Of a stretch of DNA of 64,000 nt, positions 57,601-62,789 are shown piece after piece (positions within the stretch are counted from its first letter, which is position 1; every line of letters begins with the position of its first letter). The position numbers were made by a program, and so were the translations under genes. Origin of the DNA: Zygaena filipendulae (Eukaryota > Arthropoda > Insecta > Lepidoptera > Zygaenidae); assembly GCA_907165275.2 (NCBI GenBank), contig OU015649.1, positions 12,988,001-13,052,000 on the forward strand. Reading direction: 5' to 3'. Under the pieces are notes generated by a model. It was not told the origin of the DNA and did not search any database. It worked only from the letters and a program-made list of their open reading frames with translations.

Positions 57601-59630
57601 TGTTGGTACGTACCTATTCTTTGTTATAGTTGACGTACAGAACAGAGTAATGATATCTTTGACTGTGATATTCAGAAATAGGAACGCTTTACATACATCA
57701 GCTATATGCCACAGACATGCTGTATGCAATAATATTAAATAACCAAACATGACTGCGGAGAGAGGGTGGAGGCAGGATGAGGAATGGGGGTGGTATGGTC
57801 GGCATTTCTAATGTCTTTGGATACCGCAGTGGCAGATGAATATTACAAGTATATTAATGAGTAAATCACAACATTAGTATGTAACATATAATCAGTCAAA
57901 GCTTGAATCAAGAATATAGTCCCTTAGCTCTAATAATTCAATATCCTACTAAAAATATTTTAGTATAAATATTTAATTTATCTTATACATCAATATCTTA
58001 AAAATAAAATCAACATAATTATAATACAATCATAATTAATAATAGATATTATAAAAGTTGAAATACGCATTACTTATAAATCTATGTACAATAATTTGTG
58101 CATCTACACAGAAAAACAAAGTGCTTACTAAGTCATATATTAAACAAAAAAGCAAACATACAAACCGTATACTAAAGTAACAGTAAGGTGTAATCACTTT
58201 AAGTAAATATAGATACATACAACGCAAGATGCATCAGGGAAACATCAAAGTAAAGTGTAAAAATTGTAATTAATTAGGTATTTATAAAATAAAATGAAAA
58301 ACCATATAATTAAAACTTGAAAGCGTGAAGAACACAAATTATGGTAAACGCGGACTGAAATGCCATTGATGTAGTAAAAATGTATTCGTAAAAATTATAC
58401 ATCAGAAGTAGGATCAAGCTGTTTGTATTTATGTAAATTTTAAGGTTATTAAAACAACGATATCTTTCAAGTTTCAATTAATGTAAGATTTGAAAGAAAA
58501 GTGAAGGGACAAAAGAGATTAAAACGTGCACGAGTTGTTTTTAATGACGGCTATCACATAATATCTATGACTTACTAAACGTTGCTACAACTTTTATGCC
58601 GTCTATATATTTTATACTTGGATACAAAATTGGCCAAAACAATGCACTTTATTTAAAAAATTAGCTGTGCCCCATGGTTTCACCCGCGTGAGTTTCGGGA
58701 TTCCCGCAGGAACTTCAAACCTCTTTCTTAAAACCTTCTCCTTACAATAACAAACAAAACAAAAAAAGAATTTGCGAACTTGGTCCTGCCGTCCAGCCGG
58801 CAATTTGGGTTGCGAATTGGACGTAATGCGCCTAAACAAATTTTTTATCGTGATTTTGTGTGACCTCCGAACTACCGATACGATTAAAAAAAATGTAACA
58901 ATTAAAGGGGTACAACTACTGAAATTTCTGTAATTTATGTGAATAGCTTATCAACTATACATAATTCTGCAATAAACTTGGAATACAGAGAAATGGAAGC
59001 GACTCTATAAAAAAAAGGGATACAGAAAACTATCAAGATAAACAAAATTGAAAGTTAAGGGAGGTTTGACACAGCATGCCTTTAGTAAAAAGTTAGCCCG
59101 GTTGACCCAAGTACAGTGGCTTAGTGCAGATAACCTGAGGGCCAATTCCACTAACACAAAACGCGAAACCGCACTATTCCTGTATCGATAAGTCTCTCGC
59201 ATATTTACACCACCGTCGCAATGATCGATATGTAAGCTTAATGCAAATATCCGTGTATCGATATATTATGTGTTTAGATCCTTATAGATCCAAGACAGAG
59301 GTGCGGTTTTAAATTTCGCATGAGCCGAATTGGACATTATGCAAAATACAAAAAAAAAAAAACAGTTTTTTTTTTAGTAATTGCAAAACGTAGGAAACTG
59401 CTTCGTTGCTTCGTTGCAAGCCACTAGTACTATGGCCACGTATTGCGGCTGTCGCTTGTATGTTGTCTACGGGCTCAAGTGGAAGTGAAGATAAAGGATA
59501 GAGTACAGTGATAGCCGTCGTCAACATAAGTCGTGCTTACTGGGAGGGGTGCCGTTGCGGGGGGCGGGGGGCGGCGGCGGGTGAGGCGCCTCCTCCCGAG
59601 GTGCGCCCGCGCCGCTCGGGGGACTCGCCA
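18592..59630 (-). CDS. Pde1c: Calcium/calmodulin-dependent 3',5'-cyclic nucleotide phosphodiesterase, PDE1 family
   Basis: The enzyme hydrolyses cAMP and cGMP and is activated by Ca2+/calmodulin. Eleven exons: 59541-59630, 51947-52100, 47763-47876, 33625-33874, 27049-27165, 25233-25373, 23836-24005, 20646-20871, 19849-20119, 19173-19265 and 18592-18659 (about 564 codons with stop); all phases agree. In order: a proline-rich N-terminus; calmodulin-binding/inhibitory segments (RLRYLLRQLNKGE, then REWLASTFTRQLTTAKRK); and the catalytic domain with NPYHNNLHAADV, metal-binding HDFEHTGTTNNFH, LHCCDISHPAK and the purine-selective glutamine in SQIGFIEFIVEP. A Lys/Glu-rich tail ends NPALAVTEE. The family call rests on near-identity to human PDE1A/C over the core. 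Introns reach 13.9 kb and are full of transposons. The true first exon is unresolved and may lie right of 59630 or outside the window; alternative first exons are usual in this family. Confidence 0.95.
18694..19020. mobile_element. Probable hAT-type MITE with a degraded right end
   Basis: CAGGGCCGTCTTAAACCTAT and GGAGGCCCTGGGC at the left resemble common CAGGGCCG-ended hAT MITEs. GGGGGCCCCTGACGATCGCG and GGGGCCCTGG at the right are the expected mirrored parts, but the terminal repeat itself is not preserved. Confidence 0.5.
19073..19170 (+). mobile_element. Lep1-like Helitron fragment abutting a Pde1c splice donor
   Basis: GTCTGTTACGCCTGAACTTC, CAACCGATCATCGTGAAATT and GCATACCGACCC match the middle of the Helitron consensus. 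The fragment ends within a few bases of the donor of exon 19173-19265. Confidence 0.7.
19173..19265 (-). CDS. Pde1c: Pde1c penultimate coding exon
   Basis: The acceptor is TTGATTGCAG|GT and the donor CAAAG|GTAAAC. Entering in phase 1 it reads SSESSNKFKIKKPW, VACLSDNKK and IWKEQAAK, a basic C-terminal tail. A Helitron fragment begins immediately past the donor (19073-19170). Confidence 0.85.
19304..19603. mobile_element. Harbinger-like MITE (AGGCGGAAACACAC ends)
   Basis: AGGCGGAAACACAC and its complement GTGTGTTTCCGCCT are 300 bp apart, flanked by TAA on both sides. Subterminal GTGTCGTG/CACGACAC and GCGACAGAAGC/CTTCTGTCGC pairs extend the foldback. Its left end is 38 bp upstream of a Pde1c splice acceptor. 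Confidence 0.85.
19849..20119 (-). CDS. Pde1c: Pde1c exon: end of catalytic domain
   Basis: The acceptor is ATTCCAG|AGA and the donor ACGA|GTGAGT. It contains WDLHHRWTMSLLDEFF, LGLPFSPLCDRNNT and ESQIGFIEFIVEPSMG. The Q of SQIGF is the invariant purine-binding glutamine of PDEs. It enters in phase 0 after HPAK and leaves in phase 1. Confidence 0.96.
20646..20871 (-). CDS. Pde1c: Pde1c exon: catalytic core 4
   Basis: The acceptor is GATTTCAG|G and the donor AAG|GTAAAA. It reads LMRDEECNILQNLSRDEF, VIDMVLATDMSFHFQQ and LHCCDISHPAK. The aspartate of DISHP is a metal ligand. Vertebrates usually have HAAD where this has HCCD. Confidence 0.96.
21388..21624. mobile_element. Harbinger-like foldback MITE (CCGCCGCACTCAGAG ends)
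   Basis: CCGCCGCACTCAGAGTCGAC through ATTACTTAGTTAA is repeated inverted at the right end, with inner arms AACTGCCGCAATC / GATTGCGGCGGTTT. The 237-bp element is flanked by TAA/TAA. The outer arms are essentially identical, suggesting recent movement. Confidence 0.88.
21824..22046 (-). mobile_element. Complete Lep1-like Helitron, (CATC)n subtype
   Basis: On the minus strand it runs from TCCTACTAATATTATAAA to a CTAG end, 223 bp, between A and T as expected for Helitrons. The interior has a (CATC)n run near 21985-22007 and GTTCCCGCGAGAATTCCAGG. Close relatives at 24148 and 51067. Confidence 0.9.
22509..22823 (-). mobile_element. Lep1-like Helitron with an internal insertion
   Basis: The 3' end (CAGCTGTTGCCCGCAGTTTC) and 5' end (ATAGCTAGGTAGTATTAGGA) are in place. 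They are separated by extra sequence including GCGATAAATCGCGATATATT and AATTGAAGAAGAAGAAG. A related stretch occurs reversed near 20225-20275. Confidence 0.65.
22840..23080. mobile_element. hAT-like MITE copy 1 (CAG..GGGCTATTATGTAAC)
   Basis: Left GGGGGCTATTATGTAAC and right GTTACATAATTGCCC are inverted. The interior TTCGGTTGCAATCAAAATCA and AAGCTGTCT recur in the copies at 36692 and 48054. TCCAG flanks both ends and may belong to the terminal repeat or the duplication. Confidence 0.8.
23547..23735 (+). mobile_element. Lep1-like Helitron copy
   Basis: TATATGCGAAAGTAACTTGT, TCTGTCTGTTACGCTTTCAC, AACAGATCATCATAAAATTT and CGGAATTCCCGCGGGAACTC run in consensus order to GGAACAGCTAAT. It lies about 100 bp from the exon 23836-24005. 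Confidence 0.85.
23836..24005 (-). CDS. Pde1c: Pde1c exon: catalytic core 3, HD metal-binding motif
   Basis: The acceptor is TTTTTTCAG|AAC and the donor TTTAG|GTAAG. It reads NWLSDLEIFATLVAAVV, HDFEHTGTTNNFHVM and LLYNDRAVLENHHISAAF. The HDxxHxGxxN signature of class I phosphodiesterases is intact. The exon is markedly GC-richer than its flanks. Confidence 0.97.
24148..24363 (-). mobile_element. Complete Lep1-like Helitron, (CATC)n subtype
   Basis: Minus-strand start TCTTATTAATATTATAAA and end CTAG, 216 bp. It is very similar to 21824-22046, including GTATAAGCTATGTTATTGTA and the CATC run at 24303-24325. Confidence 0.9.
24523..24612 (+). repeat. Dispersed repeat (GCAATATTATT..GATGGAGCTGG)
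   Basis: GCAATATTATTATGGCATGG, GATGGAGCTGGAAGATGGCT and TTAAACGACGCAACCC recur at 54270-54360. Family unknown; it resembles the 3' part of a non-LTR element. Confidence 0.55.
24788..25198. mobile_element. Tc1/mariner-like MITE with 54-bp inverted repeats, interrupted by a second MITE
   Basis: TACACGGTGAAATTTTCGTA through GCATTTTAGAGCCCGT at the left is mirrored at the right with two mismatches. TA at both ends fits a TA duplication. The TGGAC MITE (24896-25122) sits inside. The right end lies 35 bp from the donor of exon 25233-25373. Confidence 0.82.
24896..25122. mobile_element. TGGAC-type MITE copy 3, nested
   Basis: TGGACGCAGATAAGCAATAA to TTGCTTATCTATATCCA, flanked by AT/AT, inserted in the 24788-25198 MITE. 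Confidence 0.9.
25233..25373 (-). CDS. Pde1c: Pde1c exon: catalytic core 2
   Basis: A 47-codon phase-0 exon with acceptor TCCAACAG|GTA and donor ATG|GTAAGG. It encodes VPPTILENFLSRIEDGY and FHNPYHNNLHAADVAQ, then TVHYMLCQTGLM. The YHNxxHAAD motif carries a catalytic histidine. Confidence 0.97.
25436..25690 (+). repeat. Retroelement 3' end with TTCTA-type tail
   Basis: ACCAGCGCTGAGGGTTCCCA, AGCATATTATGCTGAG and GCAATAAAAATTGATTCTAT, ending in TTCTATTCTATT. The GCATAATGCTGAGTGGTAGC part of 49157-49352 is clearly related. Probably the 3' region of a non-LTR retrotransposon or SINE. Confidence 0.6.
25750..25845 (+). repeat. Dispersed repeat (CTTTCACAGCATCCTAGTGC)
   Basis: TCCGCCTTTCACAGCATCCT, AGTGCTATGGCTG and CCCCGGTAGCACGCTGTC recur with changes at 46992-47060. 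Family not identified. Confidence 0.5.
26067..26285 (-). mobile_element. Lep1-like Helitron, AGGAGTTGAATTTTC subtype
   Basis: The end ACTAGCTGTCTTGCGCGGTT is followed by CCAAAGGAGTTGAATTTTCA, CAAAGAACACACTCTCCAAG and GGCTGTGCGTTGATCCAAGT. The copy at 30653-30875 has the same interior, so these define a separate subfamily. Confidence 0.8.
26285..26440 (-). repeat. Non-LTR retroelement 3' end, (TTCTA)n tail
   Basis: Reading the minus strand: TCTGCAAGAGATCGCTAGTA, AGCGATAAGACCGCC, TTGGTGTACAATAAAGTGTA and a (TTCTA)n tail at 26287-26313. This is a familiar lepidopteran LINE 3' UTR pattern. It abuts the Helitron 26067-26285. Confidence 0.65.
27049..27165 (-). CDS. Pde1c: Pde1c exon: catalytic core 1
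   Basis: A 39-codon phase-0 exon with acceptor GTATTTCAG|ACC and donor AAG|GTAAAT. It reads TLDEWSFDVFALHEAA, then YLGYELLNRYGMIHKFK, matching human VDKWSFDVFALNEAS and YELFTRYDLINRFK. Confidence 0.97.
28187..28395 (-). mobile_element. Lep1-like Helitron, diverged
   Basis: TTAGCTGTCCGCTGCGGTTT, GGAGTTCCCGCGGGAATTCC and ATCCGTTCAGTAGTTTTTGA follow the consensus. The 5' end is replaced by a second partial unit (GTAAGTTTTGGAATTCCCGC). Confidence 0.7.
28660..28860 (-). mobile_element. Old Helitron fragment
   Basis: Diverged matches: GATTCCCGCAGGATTCTGGA, AAGTATCCTATGTCACTCAG and GATTCTGTAGTTCCAGAGAT. Ends are not recognisable. Confidence 0.5.
30653..30875 (-). mobile_element. Lep1-like Helitron, AGGAGTTGAATTTTC subtype
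   Basis: ACTAGCTGTGCCCCGCGGTT, CTCAGGGGTTGAATTTTCAA, CAAAGAACACACCCTCCAAG and GGCTGTGCGTTGATCCATCA match 26067-26285. Confidence 0.85.
31206..31380 (-). mobile_element. Lep1-like Helitron piece (AGCTAATTTAGCAGTGAAAG subtype)
   Basis: AGCTGTGCCCCGCGGTTTCA, TTTAGCAGTGAAAGTCCTTT and CCAACCGTTTCGGAGATTCA are shared with the longer copies at 45235-45541 and 62484-62785. Confidence 0.75.
31560..31737 (-). mobile_element. Lep1-like Helitron copy
   Basis: TAGCTGTACTCCGCGGTTTC, GGATAAAATGTGTCTATGTC, AATTTCATGATGATAGGTTT and ACAGACAGGCAGACAGAGTT through TTTATAATTAATGTT. Nearly complete. Confidence 0.85.
32508..32829 (+). mobile_element. CRE-bearing MITE copy
   Basis: Left GGGATGTTGACTA with TAGTCCGTCAGTTAG, right GACGGACTA with TAGTCAACATGGCCC. 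Two TGACGTCA palindromes at 32654-32661 and 32698-32705. Typical interior GATAAAGCGCATTAAAGTTT. Confidence 0.88.
33006..33170 (-). mobile_element. Two adjacent Lep1-like Helitron 3' ends
   Basis: CTAGCTGTACCCCGCGATTT with CGGAGTTCCCGCGGGAATTC at 33006-33075, then TTAGCTGTTCCCCGCATTAG with the same phrase at 33118-33170. Two partial elements in the same orientation. Confidence 0.75.
33625..33874 (-). CDS. Pde1c: Pde1c exon: calmodulin-binding region and start of catalytic domain
   Basis: The acceptor is GTGCGCAG|G and the donor AAG|GTATGT. It encodes RLADEDDELSEVQPDAVP, EVREWLASTFTRQLTTAK and FRSVAHAIRAGIFVDRIY. The STFTRQLTTAKRK basic segment corresponds to the second calmodulin-binding site of PDE1. 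It is GC-rich compared with the flanking introns. Confidence 0.97.
36508..37058 (+). mobile_element. CRE-bearing MITE interrupted by a hAT-like MITE
   Basis: Left GGGATGTGGACTAATTTTGA and right GACGGACTA..GTCAACTTGCCC. One TGACGTCA at 36654-36661; the second is mutated to TGACATTA after the insert. The 36692-36927 element splits it. Confidence 0.85.
36692..36927. mobile_element. hAT-like MITE copy 2, nested
   Basis: CAGAGGGGCTATTATGTAAC and GTTACATAATTGCCCTGCTG are inverted ends. Same interior as 22840 and 48054. Comparison with the uninterrupted copy at 32508 shows it is an insertion. Confidence 0.85.
38026..38316. mobile_element. hAT-like MITE (TAGGGATGT..ACGGAG ends)
   Basis: TAGGGATGTCACGGAG and CTCCGTAACATCCCTA are inverted ends about 290 bp apart. 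The interior has repeated CGGAGTCGGAGTC-type subterminal motifs. No clean duplication found. Confidence 0.75.
39360..39550. promoter_or_regulatory. GC/CpG-rich island in the large Pde1c intron
   Basis: A tract including GTGCGCAGGCGCCGCATG and GCGTGCGCGGCTCCGCGCC stands out in AT-rich intron DNA. No repeat copy was found elsewhere in the window. It may be an internal promoter with a first exon or a conserved regulatory island. Confidence 0.4.
39427..39527 (-). CDS. Candidate alternative first exon of Pde1c in a GC-rich island
   Basis: Within the 13.9-kb intron, about 39360-39550 is strikingly GC/CpG-rich. On the minus strand an ATG at 39527 opens MSNAGIGEGARSRARSRP and continues to GRDA before CG|GTAGAG. 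That donor is phase 2, compatible with splicing straight into the exon at 33874. The donor is weak and no homology supports the peptide, so this is only a candidate; it could equally be a regulatory island. Confidence 0.25.
40903..41304 (+). repeat. 5' LTR
   Basis: 402 bp, apparently identical to the 3' LTR except for a 35-bp deletion after AACGTTTCCCGC. Contains GATATAAAACGCGGGTATGC, a probable TATA-type promoter, upstream of TTCGGTTCAGTGCAGTTA. Confidence 0.85.
42580..43016 (+). repeat. 3' LTR
   Basis: 437 bp, the fuller copy. It retains CGACTAATAGCGGTTGTAGT, which the 5' LTR lacks. Short frames inside both LTRs are identical for this reason and are not host genes. Confidence 0.85.
44515..44650. 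mobile_element. Two Lep1-like Helitron ends facing each other
   Basis: CTAGGTGTTCCTCAAGGTTT with GGAGTTCCCGCGAGGATTCC (minus-oriented 3' end) is followed by ACACGGGTGAAACCGCGGGG and AACAGCTAG (plus-oriented 3' end). It is a small composite. Confidence 0.7.
44915..45150 (-). pseudogene. Decayed coiled-coil reading frame, probably transposon-derived
   Basis: On the minus strand one frame reads ELRELTVLISARKPLP, then IATQDRQAQTRDG. A neighbouring frame then carries KHKLEMEKLALDLTAQK and SELALEQTMLISMKHLKN before TAA at 44915-44917. The two halves need a frameshift to join. The Leu/Lys/Glu-rich end looks like the C-terminus of transposon accessory proteins, but I cannot name it. Confidence 0.35.
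45235..45541 (+). mobile_element. Lep1-like Helitron, long TTTCCCTTGGTCACGG subtype
   Basis: ATTGGATCCCTATTTCCCTT, GGTCACGGCATCACG, AATCTCCGAAACGGTTAGAC and TGAAACCGCGGGGTACAGCT, ending CTAG. It matches 62484-62785 over its full length in reverse. Confidence 0.85.
46019..46275. mobile_element. Lepidopteran dispersed repeat (GAATTGCTCGTTTAAAGATA)
   Basis: TATCTGGGTTACCGAGCTTC, ATAGCGCCATCTGTTC, AATTTCATGAAAATCGTTGG and CAAGAATTGCTCGTTTAAAG. I recognise this as a common lepidopteran repeat, possibly Helitron-derived; class not certain. Confidence 0.6.
46621..46858. mobile_element. TGGAC-type MITE copy 4
   Basis: TGGACTCAGATAAGCAATAA to ATTGCTTATCTATATCCA, flanked by AT/AT. Confidence 0.9.
46992..47060 (+). 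repeat. Dispersed repeat related to 25750-25845
   Basis: GCCCTTCACAGCTTCCTATT, GCTATGGCTGG and CCCAGTAGCACGCTAG match the earlier copy. Confidence 0.5.
47763..47876 (-). CDS. Pde1c: Pde1c exon: N-terminal regulatory segment 2
   Basis: The acceptor is TTGTTACAG|A and the donor ACCAA|GTATGT. It reads LRYLLRQLNKGEISAETL, then HYAARVLEAVYIDET, matching human LRCLVKQLERGD and YAASVLEAVYIDET. Phase 2 in and out; AA joins the next G to give lysine. Confidence 0.95.
48054..48291. mobile_element. hAT-like MITE copy 3
   Basis: GGTGCTATTATGTAACATAT and GTTACATATTTGCCCTGCTG are the ends; the interior TTTTCGGTTGCAATCAAAAA is shared. It lies near the exon 47763-47876. Confidence 0.82.
48900..48998 (-). 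mobile_element. Lep1-like Helitron 5' half
   Basis: GATGATCGGCTGAGCCATTG, GCGTGAAAGCGTAACAGACA and TTGTATTATTAGTAGGGA are the 5' part of the element in minus orientation. Confidence 0.75.
49157..49352 (+). repeat. Retroelement 3' end with (TTCTA)n tail
   Basis: GGCATAATGCTGAGTGGTAG, CATTTTGCATGGTACC and ATCAAATAAACTTTTTTCTA, ending in a (TTCTA)n run at 49335-49352. Related to 25436-25690. Confidence 0.65.
49965..50198. mobile_element. TGGAC-type MITE copy 5
   Basis: TGGACGCAGATAAGCAATAA to TTGCTTATCTATGTCCA, flanked by AA/AA. Confidence 0.9.
51067..51291 (-). mobile_element. Complete Lep1-like Helitron, (CATC)n subtype
   Basis: CTAGCTGTGCCCCGCGGTTT to the complement of TCCCACTAATATTATATA. 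It closely matches 21824-22046. A SINE follows directly. Confidence 0.9.
51301..51575 (+). mobile_element. tRNA-derived SINE
   Basis: A tRNA-like head carries a pol III B box GGTTCGATCC (51387-51396) inside GTGGGTTCGATCCACGC and a weaker A box near TAGCCGTCGCGTTGGTAAG. The tail has AGCAATAAGGCCGCCCTTTG and AACAATAAAGAATATTTGAT, a LINE-like 3' end. It is not a functional tRNA gene. Confidence 0.7.
51947..52100 (-). CDS. Pde1c: Pde1c exon: N-terminal regulatory segment 1
   Basis: The acceptor is TCCCCACAG|AA and the donor CTTAG|GTTAGT. It reads QGALTIVRRSSSRGKPEC, TDEQLDQLDLETEHL and DACDKAAL, running into RLRYLL of the next exon. RRSSSR could be a basophilic-kinase site (inference). High GC content and exact phase support the exon. 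Confidence 0.9.
52311..52445. repeat. Perfect-arm long hairpin (about 60-bp arms)
   Basis: GGGGCTAAGATGCGCAACAC through GAGCCATTTTATCGATTCTC and GTCGACA is mirrored by TGTCGACGAGAATCGATAAA through GCGCATCTTAGCCCC, with about 10 bases between. One or two differences only. Either a compact MITE or a long foldback RNA source. Confidence 0.8.
53768..53987 (-). mobile_element. Lep1-like Helitron copy
   Basis: TAGCTGTGCTTCCGACTTCG, GAGTTCCCTCGGGAATTCCG, GTATGTAAAATTTCGTGGTG and TTTATAACAGTAAGGA. Slightly diverged ends. Confidence 0.8.
54270..54360 (+). repeat. Dispersed repeat related to 24523-24612
   Basis: GCAATATTATTGTAACATGG, GATGATGGAGCTGGATGGCC and TTAAACGACGCAAC match the earlier copy. Confidence 0.55.
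54653..54666. promoter_or_regulatory. X-box (RFX site) in a Pde1c intron
   Basis: GTTACCATGGCAAC matches the X-box consensus GTHNYYATRRNAAC at every position and is nearly palindromic. TGACTCA (AP-1 type) lies about ten bases to the left, within a locally GC-rich tract (54615-54730). The match is visible; function is inferred. Confidence 0.6.
56415..56709 (-). mobile_element. CRE-bearing MITE copy, reverse orientation
   Basis: GGGCTAGTTGA..CAGTCCGTCTTG at the left, ACTGACGGACT..GTCAACATACC at the right. TGACGTCA at 56534-56541 and 56554-56561. Interior CTTTAATGCGGTTTATCTCT. Confidence 0.87.
56753..56948 (+). mobile_element. Complete Lep1-like Helitron
   Basis: Starts TCCTACTAATATTATAAATG after an A, ends GAGCACAGCTAA before a T, 196 bp, intact by Helitron rules (5' TC, 3' CTRR). 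A short palindromic CCCGCGGGAACTC / ACCGCGGGTGAAACCGCGG stretch precedes the end. Confidence 0.92.
58665..58810 (-). mobile_element. Lep1-like Helitron piece, long subtype
   Basis: TTAGCTGTGCCCCATGGTTT, GAGTTTCGGGATTCCCGCAG and GAATTTGCGAACTTGGTCCT match part of 62484-62785, with a deletion. Confidence 0.7.
59541..59630 (-). CDS. Pde1c: Pde1c exon: proline-rich N-terminal segment (most upstream found)
   Basis: The acceptor is TTGGTGTTACAG|TG and the donor CCCA|GTAAGC. Entering in phase 2, it reads ASPPSGAGAPREE and then APHPPPPPAPRNGTPP and leaves in phase 1, exactly what the next exon needs. It is low-complexity, so homology cannot confirm it. Splice sites, phase and an isolated GC island in AT-rich DNA support it. 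Confidence 0.7.
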
Positions 59631-61856
59631 CTGTAACACCAACCAGGTACGTTAATCCACTTTAACTATTTCTCATCGCTTATGTTCTTTTATCCGCCCT
59701 TTGGGGCAACTTAATACTTTCTGTTTTTTTTTTTATTAGTTTTCAGTCGTTTGTACTGATTGTGGTGCTCAATAAAAAGTTTTTATTCATCCCATGACTA
59801 CCAAACAACGCGCGAAGCATTTCCTGTGAGCTGCCAGTATTAAACAGTTCAAAATAATGAATTCTCATCTAAAAGGTCAAGAGAAGCGATGCAAGTTGTA
59901 GAGTGAACGAGTTTTCACCAGCGCCCAGCGTCTTTGGTACTTTTAATGGGAATTTTTACTGATTCTAGTCTTCTATTCTCATTAAATTGTTTTTCAAATG
60001 TAGGTAATAAAATATTGTATTAAACGTTAAATAACACTGGTACGGTAGCACCATACTGTACCTACTGTTACTCTCTATCCGCACGTTCTCTACAAACATA
60101 ATACAATCCAATTTGTGGTTTTATGGCTAAATAAACTAGATATTAGCTCTATTTTGGCGTCCAGAAATGACAAGGCATTGTCCAGACAAAATGCTGCCAC
60201 ATCTTTAAGGGTCTACCCTCGTATGAAATCGTGGCGACTGCCGATCCGCTTAGTTCGAGTTCTCCTGGTAGCGATGCGTATGGGAAGATCCTTATCCCTT
60301 GACCGGCGCTTATGTAGGTACGTGCACCTACTGTGAATAATAGCATGAATATGGAAATATAATGAAAATACATATTATTTAGAGTGGGGAGTATATCTAT
60401 GTACCTATATTAACACATTCATTACTGCACTAGGCTGGGCCAGGCTCGGCTAATTGGCGAACACGATATTTCCCACAACGACTCACTGAAATACTATAAT
60501 TATAATGTATACAATATATAATGATGTATATGCAAATATATAACAATGTGTGTTTGGTCATGTATTTGATTTTGGATGTAAGTAGGTAAATAAAAAAAAA
60601 ATCATTTGATTCGCAAAATGAAACTAAATTAACTGTTTTGCTTTTATTCAAAGCTTTTTAATGTACAAGTACGAATTAATAAATTCTTATTTTTGTTTCA
60701 ATACCTTAATACTTTTCAGCTGCTGAAACATGTGCCTACTTACATCTCGTTATTCGGTATCGATACGCGTTCCAAAAATGGCCATGTATTCGAAAGAAGT
60801 ATTCATTTCCCATCGTAGGTATTAATTCTCCTGTAATCTATACATTGATTGTTATCACACGTGAAACTTTCACGTGTAGGTTTATTCGATAAACTTCTAA
60901 TTAGATACAAACAAATTGCAGCGTTCGAGCGTGAAAATTGTAACTACGTTCAAAAAGTTTTAGTGGCAAAGTTTTATTTACCTGAATTAAGCGCCCTAAG
61001 GCTTCCAGTAAATTAAAATTTGTCAATTAGTAATTGCCACATTAACAATTGTAATTTATCTATCGATTTCGCCGATAAATTACTTAATGAGTGGTAGGAG
61101 TGATATTGATAGTGATAATGATGATGAGAGAGTGATAATTTTCTGTAGTAACAAAAAATATTAAAACCGACTTCAAAACGCACAAAAATGCATTACACTA
61201 AAAAGTTGAAAATAACCTACGTATCTATTATTATTATTATTTCCACTCGTTCAGAAATTGAGGGAATTTCTTTATTTTTTGTCACCAACACGTAAATTGA
61301 GGAGTTGAGCCTCTTATAACCCAAAAGTACGAGTAGATGAAAAGTTTTTCTACTGACGTTAAAACGTTTTCTATTTTTAGGTTGTTTCGTCGAACCTTTT
61401 CACAGAGCTACCTACCTATAGAGTATCTACCTATGGTGACGTCAGAAAATGAAAAGCAGCCTGTATTTTCAAATGTCACATCTGTGCAGCTTGTAAATAT
61501 CAATGATGACAGTGACAACTGAAGCCTCTTATTGCTAATATTTTGTTCACATCATAATTCTATTGATAGCACATTTATATAGATAAAATTATTGTAAAAC
61601 TACGTTGTGCCTAACTAGAAGTATGTAGGTTCATTGAAGATATTTAAAGAAATAATTTAGGTGGTCTAAAATGTTAATGTCACAAGCAAAATAATTAAAA
61701 AAAGTTTTTTATTATGATCGTGCGCGTATCATTTAAAACTACTGGATAAAATTTAATGAAGTTTTTTAAGTTATTTACCTACTTATAGTGTAATACGAAA
61801 CAAAAATCAAACAAGACGCTATACAAAATTACGTATTCCAATGCGGTCACATGGCG

Positions 61857-61905
61857 TGTCAAAGTCAAAGTCAAGTAACTTTATTCAAAGTTAGCCTATA
61901 AACAA
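61857..61905 (-). repeat. Non-LTR retroelement 3' end with (TTTGAC)n tail
   Basis: In minus orientation GGCTAACTTTGAATAAAG followed by TTGACTTTGACTTTGACA, a typical lepidopteran LINE 3' terminus. Confidence 0.6.
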
Positions 61906-62483
61906 ACGAGAGCACGTAAAATTTTGTCGACACAAGTACAATATAGGAGTTTTTTGGCGGGAATAAAAAATGGCAGTTTGGTCATTTATTTTCATGTCGT
62001 TAAAAATGGTTAAAAATGGATTTTCTTGGGTTATAAGGTGCTGTATTGGACAATAATTTTCACAGTGACGGTTTTTTATGTGCTCAATAAGATATACCTA
62101 TGACATTTCGAGCTGATTTCTTCGGTTTCCTCCAAGAGCTCCGAGAAAGTTCTTGCAAGCTTATAGTACCGTGGCTTGCAATTTCAAACCGCACAATGAA
62201 GCGTTTTAATAGAAAACACATTGATCTAATTAATTTACCCGAAACTGGATAAATGCATTATATGCGAAATTCTATAAAAAAAAGAAAGAAGAAAGTACAA
62301 TAAACCCTATATGCGTACATTAACAGTTGTCGCGGGTGAAACGAGTATTACATTAACGAGCAGGATTAAAAATATACAGTATTTTATGGGAAATAAAGAA
62401 ACTGCCTCACATAACTTTAGAAACAAAAAAAGTTCAAAATAAAATAATAATTGAAACCATTGACAAACGAAATTAATTCAAAC

Positions 62484-62785
62484 TAGCTATGCCCAGCGGT
62501 TTCACCCGCGTGAGTTTCGGAATTCCCGCAGGAAGTCCAAATAGCGTAATTTACTCTTTATAACATCAGGTAATTAGCAGTGAAAGTCCAATCAAAATCG
62601 GTCCAACCGTTTCGGAGATTCACCCTCGTGAGTTTCGGAATTCCCGCAGAAACTCCAATTTTTTTTTTCATATTCTTCTTCACCTTAAAATAGCAAACAC
62701 AACAAAAAAGAATTAGCGAAATTGGTCCAGCCGTTCACGCGTGGTGCCGTGACCAAGTGAAATAGGGATTAATTTAAGAACAAAT
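62484..62785 (-). mobile_element. Lep1-like Helitron, long TTTCCCTTGGTCACGG subtype
   Basis: CTAGCTATGCCCAGCGGTTT, TTAGCAGTGAAAGTCCAATC, GGTCCAACCGTTTCGGAGAT and GGTGCCGTGACCAAGTGAAA. Full-length partner of 45235-45541. Confidence 0.85.
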
Positions 62786-62789
62786 GCCA

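Larger units (their letters stand above)
52101..59540. other. Pde1c intron, about 7.4 kb
   Basis: Contains the long hairpin 52311-52445, Helitrons at 53768 and 56753, a CRE-bearing MITE at 56415-56709, the X-box tract near 54650 and a Helitron piece at 58665-58810. About 52450-53700, 54750-56400 and 57000-58600 are AT-rich with nothing recognised. Confidence 0.6.
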
